Source: Labilithrix sp. (GTDB lineage Bacteria; Myxococcota_A; Polyangia; Polyangiales; Polyangiaceae). From it: a DNA stretch of 64,000 bases. The notes under the pieces are model-generated. The model was not told the origin of the DNA. It made no database searches and saw only the letters and a program-made list of their open reading frames with translations. The stretch spans positions 54,618 to 118,617 of the forward strand of contig JAHBWC010000014.1 in NCBI GenBank assembly GCA_019637225.1. Reading direction: 5' to 3'. Below are positions 54,162 to 63,075 of this stretch, piece by piece. Made by a program: the position numbers and the translations under genes. Each line of letters opens with the position of its first letter. The first letter of the stretch is position 1.

Positions 54162-55163
54162 GTGAGCATCCCGACGCCGCCGCCGCGCGGTCCGACGAAC
54201 GCCCGCACGGCCGTCCCGTATCCGATTTCCGCCTGGCACGCTCGGAGGCGGCCGACCTCGCCGAGCGATGCTTGGGCGAAGGCCGTCGAGGTCGAGCGCC
54301 AGAGGCTTCGGTTCCAGCCACGTCCCGGCGCGGGCTACCGCCTCTACGTCGTCACCGAGGGGGTGGTCGGGGGGCGTGAGGTCAGCCCGGCTCCGGGCGG
54401 GCACGCCGTGCTCGGGCGACACACGTCGTGCGATCTCGTGCTCGGTGACGACACGTCAATCTCGCTTCGTCATGTCCTCGTCCGGGCGTGGACGCACGAG
54501 GGACTGGCGATGCTGGGCGTCCTCGACCTCGACTCGGGAACGGGCTTCGAGCTCTCCGACGGATCCCGCCAGCGCGCCGTCGTCGCGAGCGGTCCCGTCG
54601 TCTTCGCCATCGCCGCGACGTCGATCGTGGCGGTGCCGTTGGGGGAGCCGCTCGCCGAGGGCCTCGAACCGCCGATCGTCCGATCGAGCGAGGCCAGCGG
54701 CTACCAGGTCGACCCGCGCCCTCGAGAGGGCTCCCGCGACGCCTCCGCGCGCGCGGGGACCGGTCGGATCACGGTGGTGCCTTGGTCGGTGCCGTTGTCG
54801 AGCGGAGGCGTGGGAGGAGCGTTCGAGATGGTCCTCGAGAGCGAGCATCGCCGCGCGGTCGTGCGCTTCTCGGAGCGTGATGTCGGCCACGGCATCCTCG
54901 TCGGTCGCGATCCGAGGTGCGTCGACGCGGGGCTCCGATCCGTATTGAACGACGGGATCTCGCGCGTACACGCCCTCGTCATTCGCGAGCGCGACGGTGT
55001 TCGACTCTACGACGTCGCCTCGATGAACGGCATGACCGACGGCGCGCGCCGCGTGCGCTCGATGGCGCTCGACGACGCCGGCGGGCGCGCGTTCTTGTGC
55101 GGGTACCGGACGACGGCGCTCTCGTGGAGAGCGCTGCGATCCGCGGGGAGGCCGTCCGCGTGA
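54162..55163 (+). CDS. Protein with two FHA domains
   Basis: 333 residues. Residues ~80-135 form the first forkhead-associated domain (LGRHTSCDLVLGDDTSISLRH: GR-x-S-x-RH). Residues ~235-300 form the second (VGRDPRC, ISRVHALVI, DVASMNGM: GR, SxxH, NG). FHA domains bind phosphothreonine, so this protein links Ser/Thr kinase signalling to a partner. No membrane segment or enzyme domain is present, and the N-terminal ~55 residues are Pro/Arg-rich and disordered. The GTG start is uncertain, because no Shine-Dalgarno or close -10 box is found. Confidence 0.75.
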   Translation: MSIPTPPPRGPTNARTAVPYPISAWHARRRPTSPSDAWAKAVEVERQRLRFQPRPGAGYRLYVVTEGVVGGREVSPAPGGHAVLGRHTSCDLVLGDDTSISLRHVLVRAWTHEGLAMLGVLDLDSGTGFELSDGSRQRAVVASGPVVFAIAATSIVAVPLGEPLAEGLEPPIVRSSEASGYQVDPRPREGSRDASARAGTGRITVVPWSVPLSSGGVGGAFEMVLESEHRRAVVRFSERDVGHGILVGRDPRCVDAGLRSVLNDGISRVHALVIRERDGVRLYDVASMNGMTDGARRVRSMALDDAGGRAFLCGYRTTALSWRALRSAGRPSA

Positions 55164-55166
55164 GGT

Positions 55167-55718
55167 TCAGCGCTCTTCCCAGTCGATCGTCAGCGTCCAG
55201 TCCTCGGGATCGCGGAGGTGCCCCTCGTCGCGACCGCAGGCGACGTGGTTCGCGACGCGTGTCGGGACGTTGATGCCGGCGATCGTGGGATCGTTCGTGG
55301 GGGGCGCCGGGTGCCAGCGGAACCGCTCGGTGCTTCCGACCCCGGAGGTGGTGTAGAGCGCCCAACGGTCGACGCTGCCGTCGGACGGGAAGGGGAAGCA
55401 CATGCTGCCGACCCGCAGCGCGCCGACGTCCGTCCGCGACGCGCTCCCGGCGGAGAAGCGCACGTGTCGGATGCGCTTCGTCTGGTCGGCGTCGAAGGGG
55501 AGGCGGAACAGCACCCAGTTCGCGTGGGTGCGCGCGCCGAGCCCGTTCAGCCGGACGCGCAGGCCCCTCACGACCGCGGTCCTCGGTGTCCACGCCTCGG
55601 CGAGCGCGCCCGTCAGGGGGCACGCGCCCCGCTCGAGCGGCTCCTCGGGCGGGGCCTCGAGGTTCGGCGGCAGCGTCAGCGACACGAGCACGAGCGCGGC
55701 AATCCGCGGCCAGGACAT
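55167..55718 (-). CDS. Exported hypothetical protein
   Basis: 183 residues. A short N-terminal hydrophobic segment (MSWPRIAALVLVSLTL) looks like a signal peptide. The rest is beta-rich with two cysteine-containing regions (GACPLTGALAEAW, GSMCFPFPSDG) and ends TLTIDWEER. No family was recognised. The frame is longer upstream but lies opposite the SDR gene. AAGGCGGG near the ATG is a possible weak ribosome site. The start could also be further upstream. Confidence 0.5.
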   Translation of the reverse strand: MSWPRIAALVLVSLTLPPNLEAPPEEPLERGACPLTGALAEAWTPRTAVVRGLRVRLNGLGARTHANWVLFRLPFDADQTKRIRHVRFSAGSASRTDVGALRVGSMCFPFPSDGSVDRWALYTTSGVGSTERFRWHPAPPTNDPTIAGINVPTRVANHVACGRDEGHLRDPEDWTLTIDWEER

Positions 55719-55799
55719 GGGCTGTCCCGCCTTGCTGCCGGTCGGCTCCGAGGTGAACGAGCGTCGCGCCACGAGTTCCGCTAAAGAGAGGCTCCGAGA

Positions 55800-57368
55800 A
55801 TGAGCACGTCCTCCTCCTATACGCCGGAAGAGCTCCAGCGCTGCATCGACCTGCTCGAGTCTTTCGTCGACGATCGCACCCACCTGACGACGATGGACCG
55901 CGCGGCGCGGGTGAGGCTCCTCATGGCGGCCGGGCGGATCTCGCGCCCCACGCGCGACGAGAGCCGTCGGACCGCGAAGGCGTTCCGCAAGAAGGCGCGC
56001 AAGCAGGTGCTCGCGCACGATCGCGAGGCGACCGCTGCGACCGAAATCCGGACGGCGCGTCGCGCCGAAGTCTACGTGGCGCCGCCGCAGCTCGTCGGGC
56101 GCGGCGCAGACGGCGAGCCCGAGGAGCTTCGCGAGCTCCTCCAGCCGCGCGACTGCTACATCTGCAAGCAGTCCTTTCGCCGGCTGCATTTCTTCTACGA
56201 CGCGATGTGCCCGTCGTGCGCGGAGCTCAACTACGCGAAGCGCTTCCAGACGGCGTCGCTCGAGGGGCGTACGGCGCTCATCACGGGGGCACGGATCAAG
56301 ATCGGGTTCCAGTCGGCGCTGATGATGCTCCGCGCGGGCGCTCGGGTCATCGTGACGACGCGCTTCCCGCGCGACGCCGCCGCGCGGTTTGCTCGCGAGG
56401 CCGACTTCGCGAAGTGGAGAGACCGCCTCGAGGTGTTCGGCCTCGACCTCCGTCATTCGCCGAGCGTCGAGATCTTCGCGCGCTTCATCGCGCAGACCGA
56501 GTCGCGGCTCGACATCATCATCAACAACGCGGCCCAGACGGTCCGCCGCCCGGCGGCTTTCTACGCGCACCTTCTCGAGGCCGAGCAGCGCGCCTTCGCG
56601 GAGCTGCCCGCGGCGGTCCAGTCCGTTCTGCGCGGTCACGAGGCTTGCAAGTCCGGGATGGCGATCGAGGCACCGCACGCGCTGGGCATGCCGGGCGCGA
56701 CAGGGCCCGGCGGTTCGACCGGCTTCGTCGCCTGGCGCGGCGGCGACGGTCCGGGCGTCGGAATTCGTTCGTCGGCGATGCTCTCGCAGATCCCCTGCGC
56801 GTACGACGACACGACGCAGGACCGCGAGGTGTTCCCCGCGGGGCGTTCGGACGCGGATCTCCAGCAGGTCGACCTCCGGAAGATGAACAGCTGGCGGCTC
56901 ACGTTGAGCGACGTGCCCGCGCCGGAGATGCTCGAGGTGCAGCTCGTGAACGCGGTCGCGCCGTTCATCCTCTGCAGCAAGCTCAAGCCGCTCATGATGC
57001 GCGACCGCACCGGCGAGAAGCACATCGTGAACGTCTCCGCGATGGAGGGGCAGTTCGCGCGGCGCACCAAGACGGACAAGCACCCGCACACCAACATGGC
57101 AAAGGCAGCGCTCAACATGATGACGCTCACGAGCGCGCCCGACTACGCCGCGAGCGGCATCTTCATGAACGCCGTCGACACGGGCTGGGTGACGGACGAA
57201 GACCCCATCGCGATCTCGCAGCGCAAGCAGGAGGTCCACGACTTCCAGCCCCCGCTCGACATCGTCGACGGCGCCGCCCGTGTCTGCGACCCGTTCTTCT
57301 CCGGCCTCATCACCGGCCAGCACGTTTGGGGGAAGTTCCTGAAGGACTACGCCCCCACCGAGTGGTGA
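55800..57368 (+). CDS. Short-chain dehydrogenase-like protein with N-terminal zinc-binding motif
   Basis: 522 residues. A helical N-terminal region of ~110 residues leads to two CxxC pairs (C119, C122, C137, C140), a probable zinc knuckle. The Rossmann domain follows with the cofactor loop TGARIKIG (162-169), DIIINNAAQT and VNVSAMEG. At the catalytic position HTNMAKAAL, the usual Tyr of Y-x3-K is Thr (T431) with K435 kept. A ~70-residue insert interrupts the Rossmann domain. It could be an inactive or divergent oxidoreductase. TAAAGA lies 12 bases before the ATG. The function is unknown; thiD follows 69 bp downstream. Confidence 0.75.
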   Translation: MSTSSSYTPEELQRCIDLLESFVDDRTHLTTMDRAARVRLLMAAGRISRPTRDESRRTAKAFRKKARKQVLAHDREATAATEIRTARRAEVYVAPPQLVGRGADGEPEELRELLQPRDCYICKQSFRRLHFFYDAMCPSCAELNYAKRFQTASLEGRTALITGARIKIGFQSALMMLRAGARVIVTTRFPRDAAARFAREADFAKWRDRLEVFGLDLRHSPSVEIFARFIAQTESRLDIIINNAAQTVRRPAAFYAHLLEAEQRAFAELPAAVQSVLRGHEACKSGMAIEAPHALGMPGATGPGGSTGFVAWRGGDGPGVGIRSSAMLSQIPCAYDDTTQDREVFPAGRSDADLQQVDLRKMNSWRLTLSDVPAPEMLEVQLVNAVAPFILCSKLKPLMMRDRTGEKHIVNVSAMEGQFARRTKTDKHPHTNMAKAALNMMTLTSAPDYAASGIFMNAVDTGWVTDEDPIAISQRKQEVHDFQPPLDIVDGAARVCDPFFSGLITGQHVWGKFLKDYAPTEW

Positions 57369-57437
57369 GGGGACTGCGAGCCCCCATGAATTCGACCCGT
57401 TCGAAATCGATGGGTCGAGGTACTAGACTCCGTCCGA

Positions 57438-58244
57438 ATGTCGCTCGCTCACCGAGGTCGCGTGCTCGTCATCGCCGGATCCGACTCCGGGGGCGGCGCA
57501 GGGATTCAAGCGGACATCAAGACCGTGACCATCCTCGGCGGTTACGCAGCGACGGCCGTCACCGCCATCACCGTACAGAACACGCTCGGCGTCACCGATG
57601 TCCTCCCGATCCCCGTCGAGGTGATCGAGGCGCAGGGGCGCGCGGTGCTCGACGACATCGGCGCCGACGCGATCAAGACGGGCATGCTCGGCGACGTCGC
57701 CACGGTCGAGGCGGTCGCGCGACTCATCGATCACGTCGCGGAAGCACCCGCGGTCATCGATCCGGTGATGATCGCAAAGGGCGGTGCAGCGCTGCTGCCT
57801 GGTGCGGCGGTGGGGGCGGTCCAGTCGCTCCTCGTCCCCCGCGCGGCCCTGCTGACACCCAACGCCCCCGAGGCCGCGACGTTGACAGGCCTTGCCACGG
57901 AGACGACCGACGATCTCCGTCGCGCGGGCGAGCGGCTCCTCGCAGCCGGAGCGAAGGCGGTCCTCATGAAGGGCGGCCATATCCCCGGTGAACAGGTCGT
58001 GGACGTCCTGATGACAGCGGACGGCGAGGCCACGTTCGCGGGCGCCCGCATCCACACGCGTCACACGCACGGCACCGGCTGCTCGCTCGCGTCCGCGTGC
58101 GCCGCCGGCCTCGCCCAAGGCCTCTCCCTGCAGGCGGCAGTCGCTCGCGCTACGACCTACGTACGCGAGGCGCTGCTCCATGCGCCGGGCTTCGGCGCCG
58201 GCCACGGGCCTCTCGATCACGGCTGGCCAACGCGCCGAACCTGA
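57438..58244 (+). CDS. thiD: Hydroxymethylpyrimidine/phosphomethylpyrimidine kinase
   Basis: 268 residues of the ThiD ribokinase-like family. GSDSGGGAGIQADIKT is the N-terminal hallmark, GADAIKTGMLGD and VIDPVMIAKGG the middle, and HGTGCSLASACAAGLAQG the anion hole with the catalytic-Asp-equivalent region. It phosphorylates HMP and HMP-phosphate in thiamine synthesis. Other thiamine genes are absent from the window, so it is not in a thi operon. TAGACT ends eight bases before the ATG and TTCGAA lies 18 bp upstream of it; no Shine-Dalgarno is visible. Confidence 0.9.
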   Translation: MSLAHRGRVLVIAGSDSGGGAGIQADIKTVTILGGYAATAVTAITVQNTLGVTDVLPIPVEVIEAQGRAVLDDIGADAIKTGMLGDVATVEAVARLIDHVAEAPAVIDPVMIAKGGAALLPGAAVGAVQSLLVPRAALLTPNAPEAATLTGLATETTDDLRRAGERLLAAGAKAVLMKGGHIPGEQVVDVLMTADGEATFAGARIHTRHTHGTGCSLASACAAGLAQGLSLQAAVARATTYVREALLHAPGFGAGHGPLDHGWPTRRT

Positions 58245-58332
58245 TCCCGCCGCCCCCATCAGCGCACGGCTCGCGCCCGTGGCCGCGCTCGAGAGCCCGC
58301 TGGCCGACGGGCCGGCCCAGGCTGGCCCGGGC

Positions 58333-58367
58333 CACCCCCCTCCGGCACTGCCCAGAATGGGGGGGTG
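58333..58367. terminator. C-run/G-run hairpin downstream of thiD
   Basis: CACCCCCC and GGGGGGGTG are inverted complements separated by 18 bases in the gap between thiD and the MarR-like gene. It could be a terminator of thiD. There is no T-tract. Confidence 0.4.
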
Positions 58368-58449
58368 CTGGAAGTGAGCAAGCTGACGTGCTTCCAGGGG
58401 CCTTTCGAGGGCGCAGGAGGGGGGGCTCCGGTGGGGGCTTCACGGCACG

Positions 58450-59121
58450 GTGGATGCTTGGGGGCGATGGATGCACCCGTTGTCGTTCTTTCAGAAGCGC
58501 GCGCATCTCTGTGCGGTCGCTCGGGGGAGGGAGATGTTCGAGTCGGTGGCGGACATGACGCCCGCGCGGTTCGACATCCTCTACTTGATGCATCGCCAGC
58601 GTCATGGCCATTGGATCGAGCAGGCTGCGGTGACGCGGGCGCTGGGGCTCGCGCGTCAGACGGTGTGGAAGATGGTCGAGCGGCTCGTCGAGCTTGGGCT
58701 CATCACCAAGACGAAGGATCCGCTCTTTCATGCTCGCAGGAACATCCTGGCGTTGACCGCGGATGGGGTTCGACGGGTACGGGAGGCGCTGACGGCGGCC
58801 TTCACCGAGACCGCGCCGCTGCCTCGTGCAGCCCCCGCAGACGCATGTGTTCCGCGCTACTGGAAGCGACCAGAGCTCGCCGACGTCGACATCGACGTGA
58901 ACGGATTGCCCGCGGCGCCGAGGAAGCGCGGGCGCGAGCTGGAGAAGATTTTCACCTCGTTCTTCTGGCAGCGACTGTATGGAGGTCGACGAGGCAAGCG
59001 GTTCAGGCATCTCTCGCTGCTCGACGAGACGATCGAGCTCGCCAAGGACCTCGCGTGTGCGCTCGGCAATACCTCCGCCACGATCTACTCGATTCGATTC
59101 AGCGACTCGCACGACCATTGA
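58450..59121 (+). CDS. MarR-family-like winged-helix regulator
   Basis: 223 residues. Residues ~35-110 form a winged helix (ARFDILYLMHRQ, VTRALGLARQTVWKMVERLVELGLITKTK), matching MarR-type DNA-binding domains. The C-terminal ~100 residues are not typical of MarR and have basic helices (RRGKRFRHLSLLDETIELAKDL). A GTG at 58450 or an ATG at 58471 could start the protein; neither has a clear ribosome site. Its targets are unknown, but it sits between thiD and the divergent lipoprotein/peptidase pair. Confidence 0.7.
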   Translation: MDAWGRWMHPLSFFQKRAHLCAVARGREMFESVADMTPARFDILYLMHRQRHGHWIEQAAVTRALGLARQTVWKMVERLVELGLITKTKDPLFHARRNILALTADGVRRVREALTAAFTETAPLPRAAPADACVPRYWKRPELADVDIDVNGLPAAPRKRGRELEKIFTSFFWQRLYGGRRGKRFRHLSLLDETIELAKDLACALGNTSATIYSIRFSDSHDH

Positions 59122-59253
59122 ACGTCGGCCGTCCGGGCTTCGCCTCTCGACCGCTCTTGGCGTTTCGATCGGGTCGACGCGACGAGCGGTCGTTGTCCCA
59201 TGGACCGTCGTGACTCTTGGCTCCGGCGTGCTCTTGGCCGAGTCGACGGACGG

Positions 59254-59285
59254 CTTCGAGTCGATTCGAGTCGATTCGAGTCGAC
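59254..59285. repeat. 10-bp tandem repeat (TTCGAGTCGA)
   Basis: TTCGAGTCGA occurs three times in tandem between the MarR-like gene and the end of the lipoprotein gene. The period equals one DNA helical turn and the unit is nearly palindromic. Confidence 0.65.
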
Positions 59286-59318
59286 GTGCGGCTCCCGTCT
59301 AGGAGCACCGCCGGGGGC

Positions 59319-60125
59319 TCAGCGCGATCGTTTGGCGAGGATCTTCACCGGGATCGAGACGAGGCCGATGCCCGACTTCGGGGCGGCGAAGCGCGCCGTT
59401 TCGAGCGCCGCGCGCGAGCAGCTGCGCACTTCTTCCGGAATGCTACCCGCACCCGTCGCGAGCGCGCAGGCGACGCGGCCGTCGGCGCCCACCCGCGCGC
59501 CGACGTGGATGACGCGGAGAGCCGAGCTCTTGTCCATCTGCTGGACACACTCGGACAGCCTGGGGAGCACCGTCTCCACGACCTTGTTTGCGTCGGGGAG
59601 GCCTTGGGCGTCGACCTCGTCGATGACCGCGCCGGTCGTTTCCTTCCCGAGCGCGACGACGCCGCCGCGGACGGCGATGGGCAGCTCGAACGTCCATGAC
59701 GCTCCCGGGCCGTAGGACTCGCGCGCGAGTCGGGCGCTCATGCAGTCCTCCACCTCCCGCGTCAGGCCGGTGTCATCCATCGGGACCACACACGTCGTCT
59801 TCCCGGTGGCGTCGACCGAGGCGAGGAGCGTCATCTTGCCGTTGGCCATCTTCGGCGCCGCCTTCTTGCCCTGCTCGTAACACACGGCAAGATCCGACCG
59901 GACACGCTCGAGGATCTGCTCGTCGGTGAGCGCCGGCGTCGCCGGCGTCGCCGGCACGTCCGCGGGCGTGCCGCTCGCAGCAGGTGCAGGTTCGCCGCTC
60001 ACCGCCGGAGCGTCTGCGGTCCTTGCTGCCGCCGGCGGGGAGGAGGCCGGGGGTGCTGTCGTCGCGGCACCGCAAGCGAGCGCCGAGAGCGCGAGGACGG
60101 CGTGACCGAATCGACGGAGGACCAT
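59319..60125 (-). CDS. Lipoprotein with two TonB/AgmX-like C-terminal modules
   Basis: 268 residues. The signal peptide ends in the lipobox SALAC, followed by a Pro/Ala-rich linker to about residue 60. Two related modules follow. The first (RVRSDLAVCYEQGKKAAP, GKMTLLASVDATGKTTCVV, VEDCMSARL) and the second (VLPRLSECVQQM, HVGARVGADGRVACAL, RSCSRAALETARF) each have paired cysteines and a strand-turn-strand, like the energiser-type C-terminal domains of AgmX/TonB-like myxobacterial proteins. It probably binds other envelope proteins. A TACCGT box lies five bases before the ATG. Confidence 0.75.
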   Translation of the reverse strand: MVLRRFGHAVLALSALACGAATTAPPASSPPAAARTADAPAVSGEPAPAASGTPADVPATPATPALTDEQILERVRSDLAVCYEQGKKAAPKMANGKMTLLASVDATGKTTCVVPMDDTGLTREVEDCMSARLARESYGPGASWTFELPIAVRGGVVALGKETTGAVIDEVDAQGLPDANKVVETVLPRLSECVQQMDKSSALRVIHVGARVGADGRVACALATGAGSIPEEVRSCSRAALETARFAAPKSGIGLVSIPVKILAKRSR

Positions 60126-60264
60126 GCCTCACGGTACACCGATTCCTTGCACGACGACGAGTCTCCAAGGGCACGCCGAGGGCGCACCACCACGACGAAG
60201 AACGGCACCGCGCGGACGGGCAACTCGCGAGGCCGCGCGGCGCCGGCTTGGTCGTGCCGCTCGT

Positions 60265-60288
60265 GAGCCTCTCGCTGAGACGAGGCTC
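60265..60288. promoter_or_regulatory. Inverted repeat beside the minisatellite
   Basis: GAGCCTC/GAGGCTC are separated by 10 bases, and an overlapping pair CGCTGAG/CTCAGCG (60273-60279 and 60286-60292) could form an alternative stem, so two mutually exclusive hairpins are possible. Confidence 0.4.
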
Positions 60289-60313
60289 AGCGCCACGGCA
60301 CGTTGAGGGCGAC

Positions 60314-60600
60314 GACCTCGGCGCCGCCGAGCGACCCGGACCAGCCGACCGCGGCGCCGCCGAGCGAGCCGGACCAGCCGACCGCGGCGCCGCCGAGCGA
60401 GCCGGACCAGCCGACCTCGGCGCCGCCGAGCGACTCGGACCAGCCGACCTCGGCGCGCCGGACCAGCCGACCTCGGCGCCGCCGAGCGAGCCGGACCAGC
60501 CGACCTCGGCGCCGCCGAGCGAGCCGGACCAGCAGAGCGAGCCAGACCAGCAGAGCGAGCCGGACCAGCAGAGCGAGCCGGACCAAGCGAGCCGGACCAG
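60314..60600. repeat. 33-bp minisatellite followed by an 18-bp repeat
   Basis: Seven tandem units of 33 bp start GACCTCGGCGCCGCCGAGCG and end GGACCAGCC; the fifth is shortened by 10 bp. They pass into about three 18-bp units of the form CAGAGCGAGCCGGACCAG and a final partial unit. Units differ by single bases, suggesting slippage-driven growth. A protein translation of it would repeat APPSEPDQPTS, but the shortened unit breaks that frame. Confidence 0.85.
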
Positions 60601-60635
60601 ACGAGGAGGTCCTCGCGCTCGGCGTAGGCATGCGC

Positions 60636-60641
60636 TACCCA
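60636..60641 (+). promoter_or_regulatory. Putative -10 box (TACCCA) of the prolyl oligopeptidase gene
   Basis: TACCCA ends exactly six bases before GTG 60648, the start of a lipoprotein signal peptide. It favours that codon over an ATG at 60630. Confidence 0.4.
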
Positions 60642-60647
60642 CGACGC

Positions 60648-63020
60648 GTGAAGTCCACGCCCCTCGTCGGTCGAGCTGCAGCAGCGCTCGTGGTGCTCGC
60701 GGCCTGCGCGCCTGGTGCTCACCGCGCGCCCCGTGCGCACGGTCCGCGCGGCGCGCCGGCGTCTGACGCCGATCTCGCTGCCGCGCCAGCCGCCGCGCCG
60801 CGCGCGCGTACGCTCCCCGTTCCGGCGCCGGTGCGCCCCGCCGTGCACTCGTACTTCGGCACGAGCGTGACGGACGACTACGAGTGGCTCGAGGACGGGC
60901 AGGCCGCCGAGGTGAAGGCGTTCACCGATGCGCAGAACGCCCTCACGCGCGCCACGCTCGACGCGCTGCCGGAGCGCGCCGCCGTCCACGCGCGCGTGAC
61001 GTCGCTCCTCGGTTCGACGTCGCCCGACTGGTTCGCCGCGCGATACGACGGCGGTCGGGTGTTCGCGTTGAAGAGCGCGCCGCCGAAGCAGCAGGCCGTC
61101 CTCGTCGACCTCGGCCCGGCGAGCGCCGGCAGGGCGCCCGACGTCGCGAACGAGCGCGTCATCGTCGATCCGAACGCGCTCGATCCTTCGGGCAAGACGA
61201 CGATCGATTTTTTCGCACCGTCTCCCGACGGCCGCCTCGTCGCCGTCTCGCTCTCGAAGGACGGCACCGAGAGCGGTGACGTCCACCTCTTCGAGGTGGC
61301 CACCGGCAAGCCGCGCAACGAGACCATCGCGCGCGTGAACGGTGGCACCGCGGGCGGAAGCGTCGCCTGGAACTCGGACGGCACGGGCTTCCACTACACG
61401 CGGTATCCGCGCGCGGGTGAGCGTCCCGCGGCCGACCTCGACTTCTACCAGCAGGTCTGGTTCCACAAACTGGGGACGCCCGAGGCCGCCGACGTCTACG
61501 CCGTCGGCAAGGACTTCCCGCGCATCGCCGAGACGGAGCTCACGAGGAGCGTCGACGGAAAGCGCCTCCTCGCCCACGTCTCGAACGGAGACGGCGGCGA
61601 CGTCGAGCATCACGTCTTCGAGGGTGGCCGCTGGCACCGTCTCACGCGCTTCGCCGACCAGGTGCCCACCGCGGTGTTCGGACCCGACGGGAAGGTGTAC
61701 GCGGTCTCTCGCAGCGGCGCGCCGCGCGGGAGGGTGATCGCGTTCGCGCCGCCGTTCGACCGCGCGCCCGCGCCGGCCGACGTCCTCGGAGAAGGCGACG
61801 CGGTCATCGAGGACCTGCTGGTGACCAAGAGCGCGATCTACGTCGTCGAGATCGTCGACGGCCCTTCGCGGGTGCGCCGCTTTCCGCTCGGCGCGAAGCC
61901 CGAGCCGCTCGCGCGCGAGCCGAAGGTCACGAAGCCCGTGAAGCCGGTGAAGGGTGCGAAGAAGCGGACTCCCCCGGCTCCACCACCCGCTCCTCCTCCG
62001 ACGATCGCCGCGGGTGAGCGCGGTCACGCCGCCGCCGTCCTGCCGCTGCCGCCCGTGTCGAGCGTCACGCGTGCGCTCGAGGTCGGCGACGATCTTCTCC
62101 TCCGCGTCGAGAGCTTCGTCGAGCCGCCGAGGTGGCTCCTCTATCGCGCGAGCGAACACCGGCTCGTGCCGACGACGCTCGCCAAGAAGGCGGCCTACGA
62201 CATGAGCGACGTCGAGGTCGTGCGCGAGTCGTGCGTCTCGAGCGACGGCACGAAGGTCCCGATGAGCATCCTCCGCAAGCGCGGCGCGAAGCTCGACGGA
62301 TCGTTGCCGGCCTACCTGACCGGCTACGGCGGGTTCGGCGTGACGCTCAAGCCGCGCATGCGGGCGACCTACCGCGTGTGGCTCGAGAGCGGCGGCGTCG
62401 TGGCCGAAGCGAACCTCCGCGGTGGAGGCGAGCGCGGCGAGTCGTGGCACCGCGCCGGCAATCTCACGAACAAGCAGAACGTCTTCGACGACTTCGCGGC
62501 GTGCGCGCGCACGCTCTTCGATCGCGCGTACACGACGCCCGAGCGGCTCGCGATCTCCGGACGCTCGAACGGCGGCCTCTTGATGGGCGCGTCGCTCGTG
62601 CAGCACCCGGAGATGTTCCGCGCGGTGGCCGCCGCCGTCGGCATCTACGACATGCTCCGGACCGAGCTGAGCCCGAACGGCGCGTTCAACGTGACGGAGT
62701 ACGGCTCCGTGAGCGACGAGGCCGAGTTCCGCGCGCTCTTCGCCTACTCGCCGCTGCACAACGTGAAGAACGCCGCGTATCCAGCCGTTCTGTTCACGAC
62801 GGGCGCGAACGATCCGCGCGTCGATCCGTATCACTCGCGCAAGATGACGGCGCGCCTGCAGGCGGCGACGTCGTCGGATCGCCCGATCCTCCTTCGCGCG
62901 AGCGGAGACGTCGGCCATGGGATGGGGACGCCGCTCGCCGCCGAGGTCGAGGAGATGACCGACATGCTGGCGTTCCTCCTCCACGAGGTCGGCGCGAGCC
63001 TCCCGCCGGCGTCGAACTGA
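60648..63020 (+). CDS. Prolyl oligopeptidase (S9A) lipoprotein
   Basis: 790 residues from GTG. The signal peptide ends in the lipobox LAAC, so it is envelope-anchored. The S9A N-terminus (SVTDDYEWLED) and seven-bladed propeller are followed by the hydrolase domain with catalytic S640 (GRSNGGLLMGA), D722 (GANDPRVDPYHSRKM) and H757 (GDVGHGMGTP). It would cleave short peptides after proline. A Lys/Pro-rich stretch (KPVKPVKGAKKRTPPAPPP) is inserted before the hydrolase part, unusual for this family. An ATG at 60630 would give a six-residue longer N-terminus. Confidence 0.92.
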   Translation: MKSTPLVGRAAAALVVLAACAPGAHRAPRAHGPRGAPASDADLAAAPAAAPRARTLPVPAPVRPAVHSYFGTSVTDDYEWLEDGQAAEVKAFTDAQNALTRATLDALPERAAVHARVTSLLGSTSPDWFAARYDGGRVFALKSAPPKQQAVLVDLGPASAGRAPDVANERVIVDPNALDPSGKTTIDFFAPSPDGRLVAVSLSKDGTESGDVHLFEVATGKPRNETIARVNGGTAGGSVAWNSDGTGFHYTRYPRAGERPAADLDFYQQVWFHKLGTPEAADVYAVGKDFPRIAETELTRSVDGKRLLAHVSNGDGGDVEHHVFEGGRWHRLTRFADQVPTAVFGPDGKVYAVSRSGAPRGRVIAFAPPFDRAPAPADVLGEGDAVIEDLLVTKSAIYVVEIVDGPSRVRRFPLGAKPEPLAREPKVTKPVKPVKGAKKRTPPAPPPAPPPTIAAGERGHAAAVLPLPPVSSVTRALEVGDDLLLRVESFVEPPRWLLYRASEHRLVPTTLAKKAAYDMSDVEVVRESCVSSDGTKVPMSILRKRGAKLDGSLPAYLTGYGGFGVTLKPRMRATYRVWLESGGVVAEANLRGGGERGESWHRAGNLTNKQNVFDDFAACARTLFDRAYTTPERLAISGRSNGGLLMGASLVQHPEMFRAVAAAVGIYDMLRTELSPNGAFNVTEYGSVSDEAEFRALFAYSPLHNVKNAAYPAVLFTTGANDPRVDPYHSRKMTARLQAATSSDRPILLRASGDVGHGMGTPLAAEVEEMTDMLAFLLHEVGASLPPASN

Positions 63021-63075
63021 GCGCCGAGTGAGCGCCGAGGCGAAGGTCAGGAAAGACCTCCGCCTCGGCACGGCG

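Larger units (their letters stand above)
60126..60647. other. 522-bp divergent gap dominated by a minisatellite
   Basis: Besides the promoter boxes of both flanking genes, the gap holds a stem (GAGCCTC 60265-60271 with GAGGCTC 60282-60288) and a 33-bp repeat array at 60314-60600. The plus-strand frame through the repeats is open and in frame with the downstream peptidase, but a shortened unit shifts its own repeat frame. It is therefore unlikely to be coding. Confidence 0.55.

Noticed and set aside
60314..60600. The 33-bp repeat as a CRISPR array
   Set aside because: The units are directly adjacent with no unique spacers, and no cas genes are present.
60303..60647. An N-terminal APPSEPDQPTS-repeat extension of the prolyl oligopeptidase
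   Set aside because: The shortened fifth repeat shifts the frame from the Pro/Glu/Asp repeat to an Arg-rich one. A signal peptide with lipobox begins at 60648 with a promoter-like box in front.
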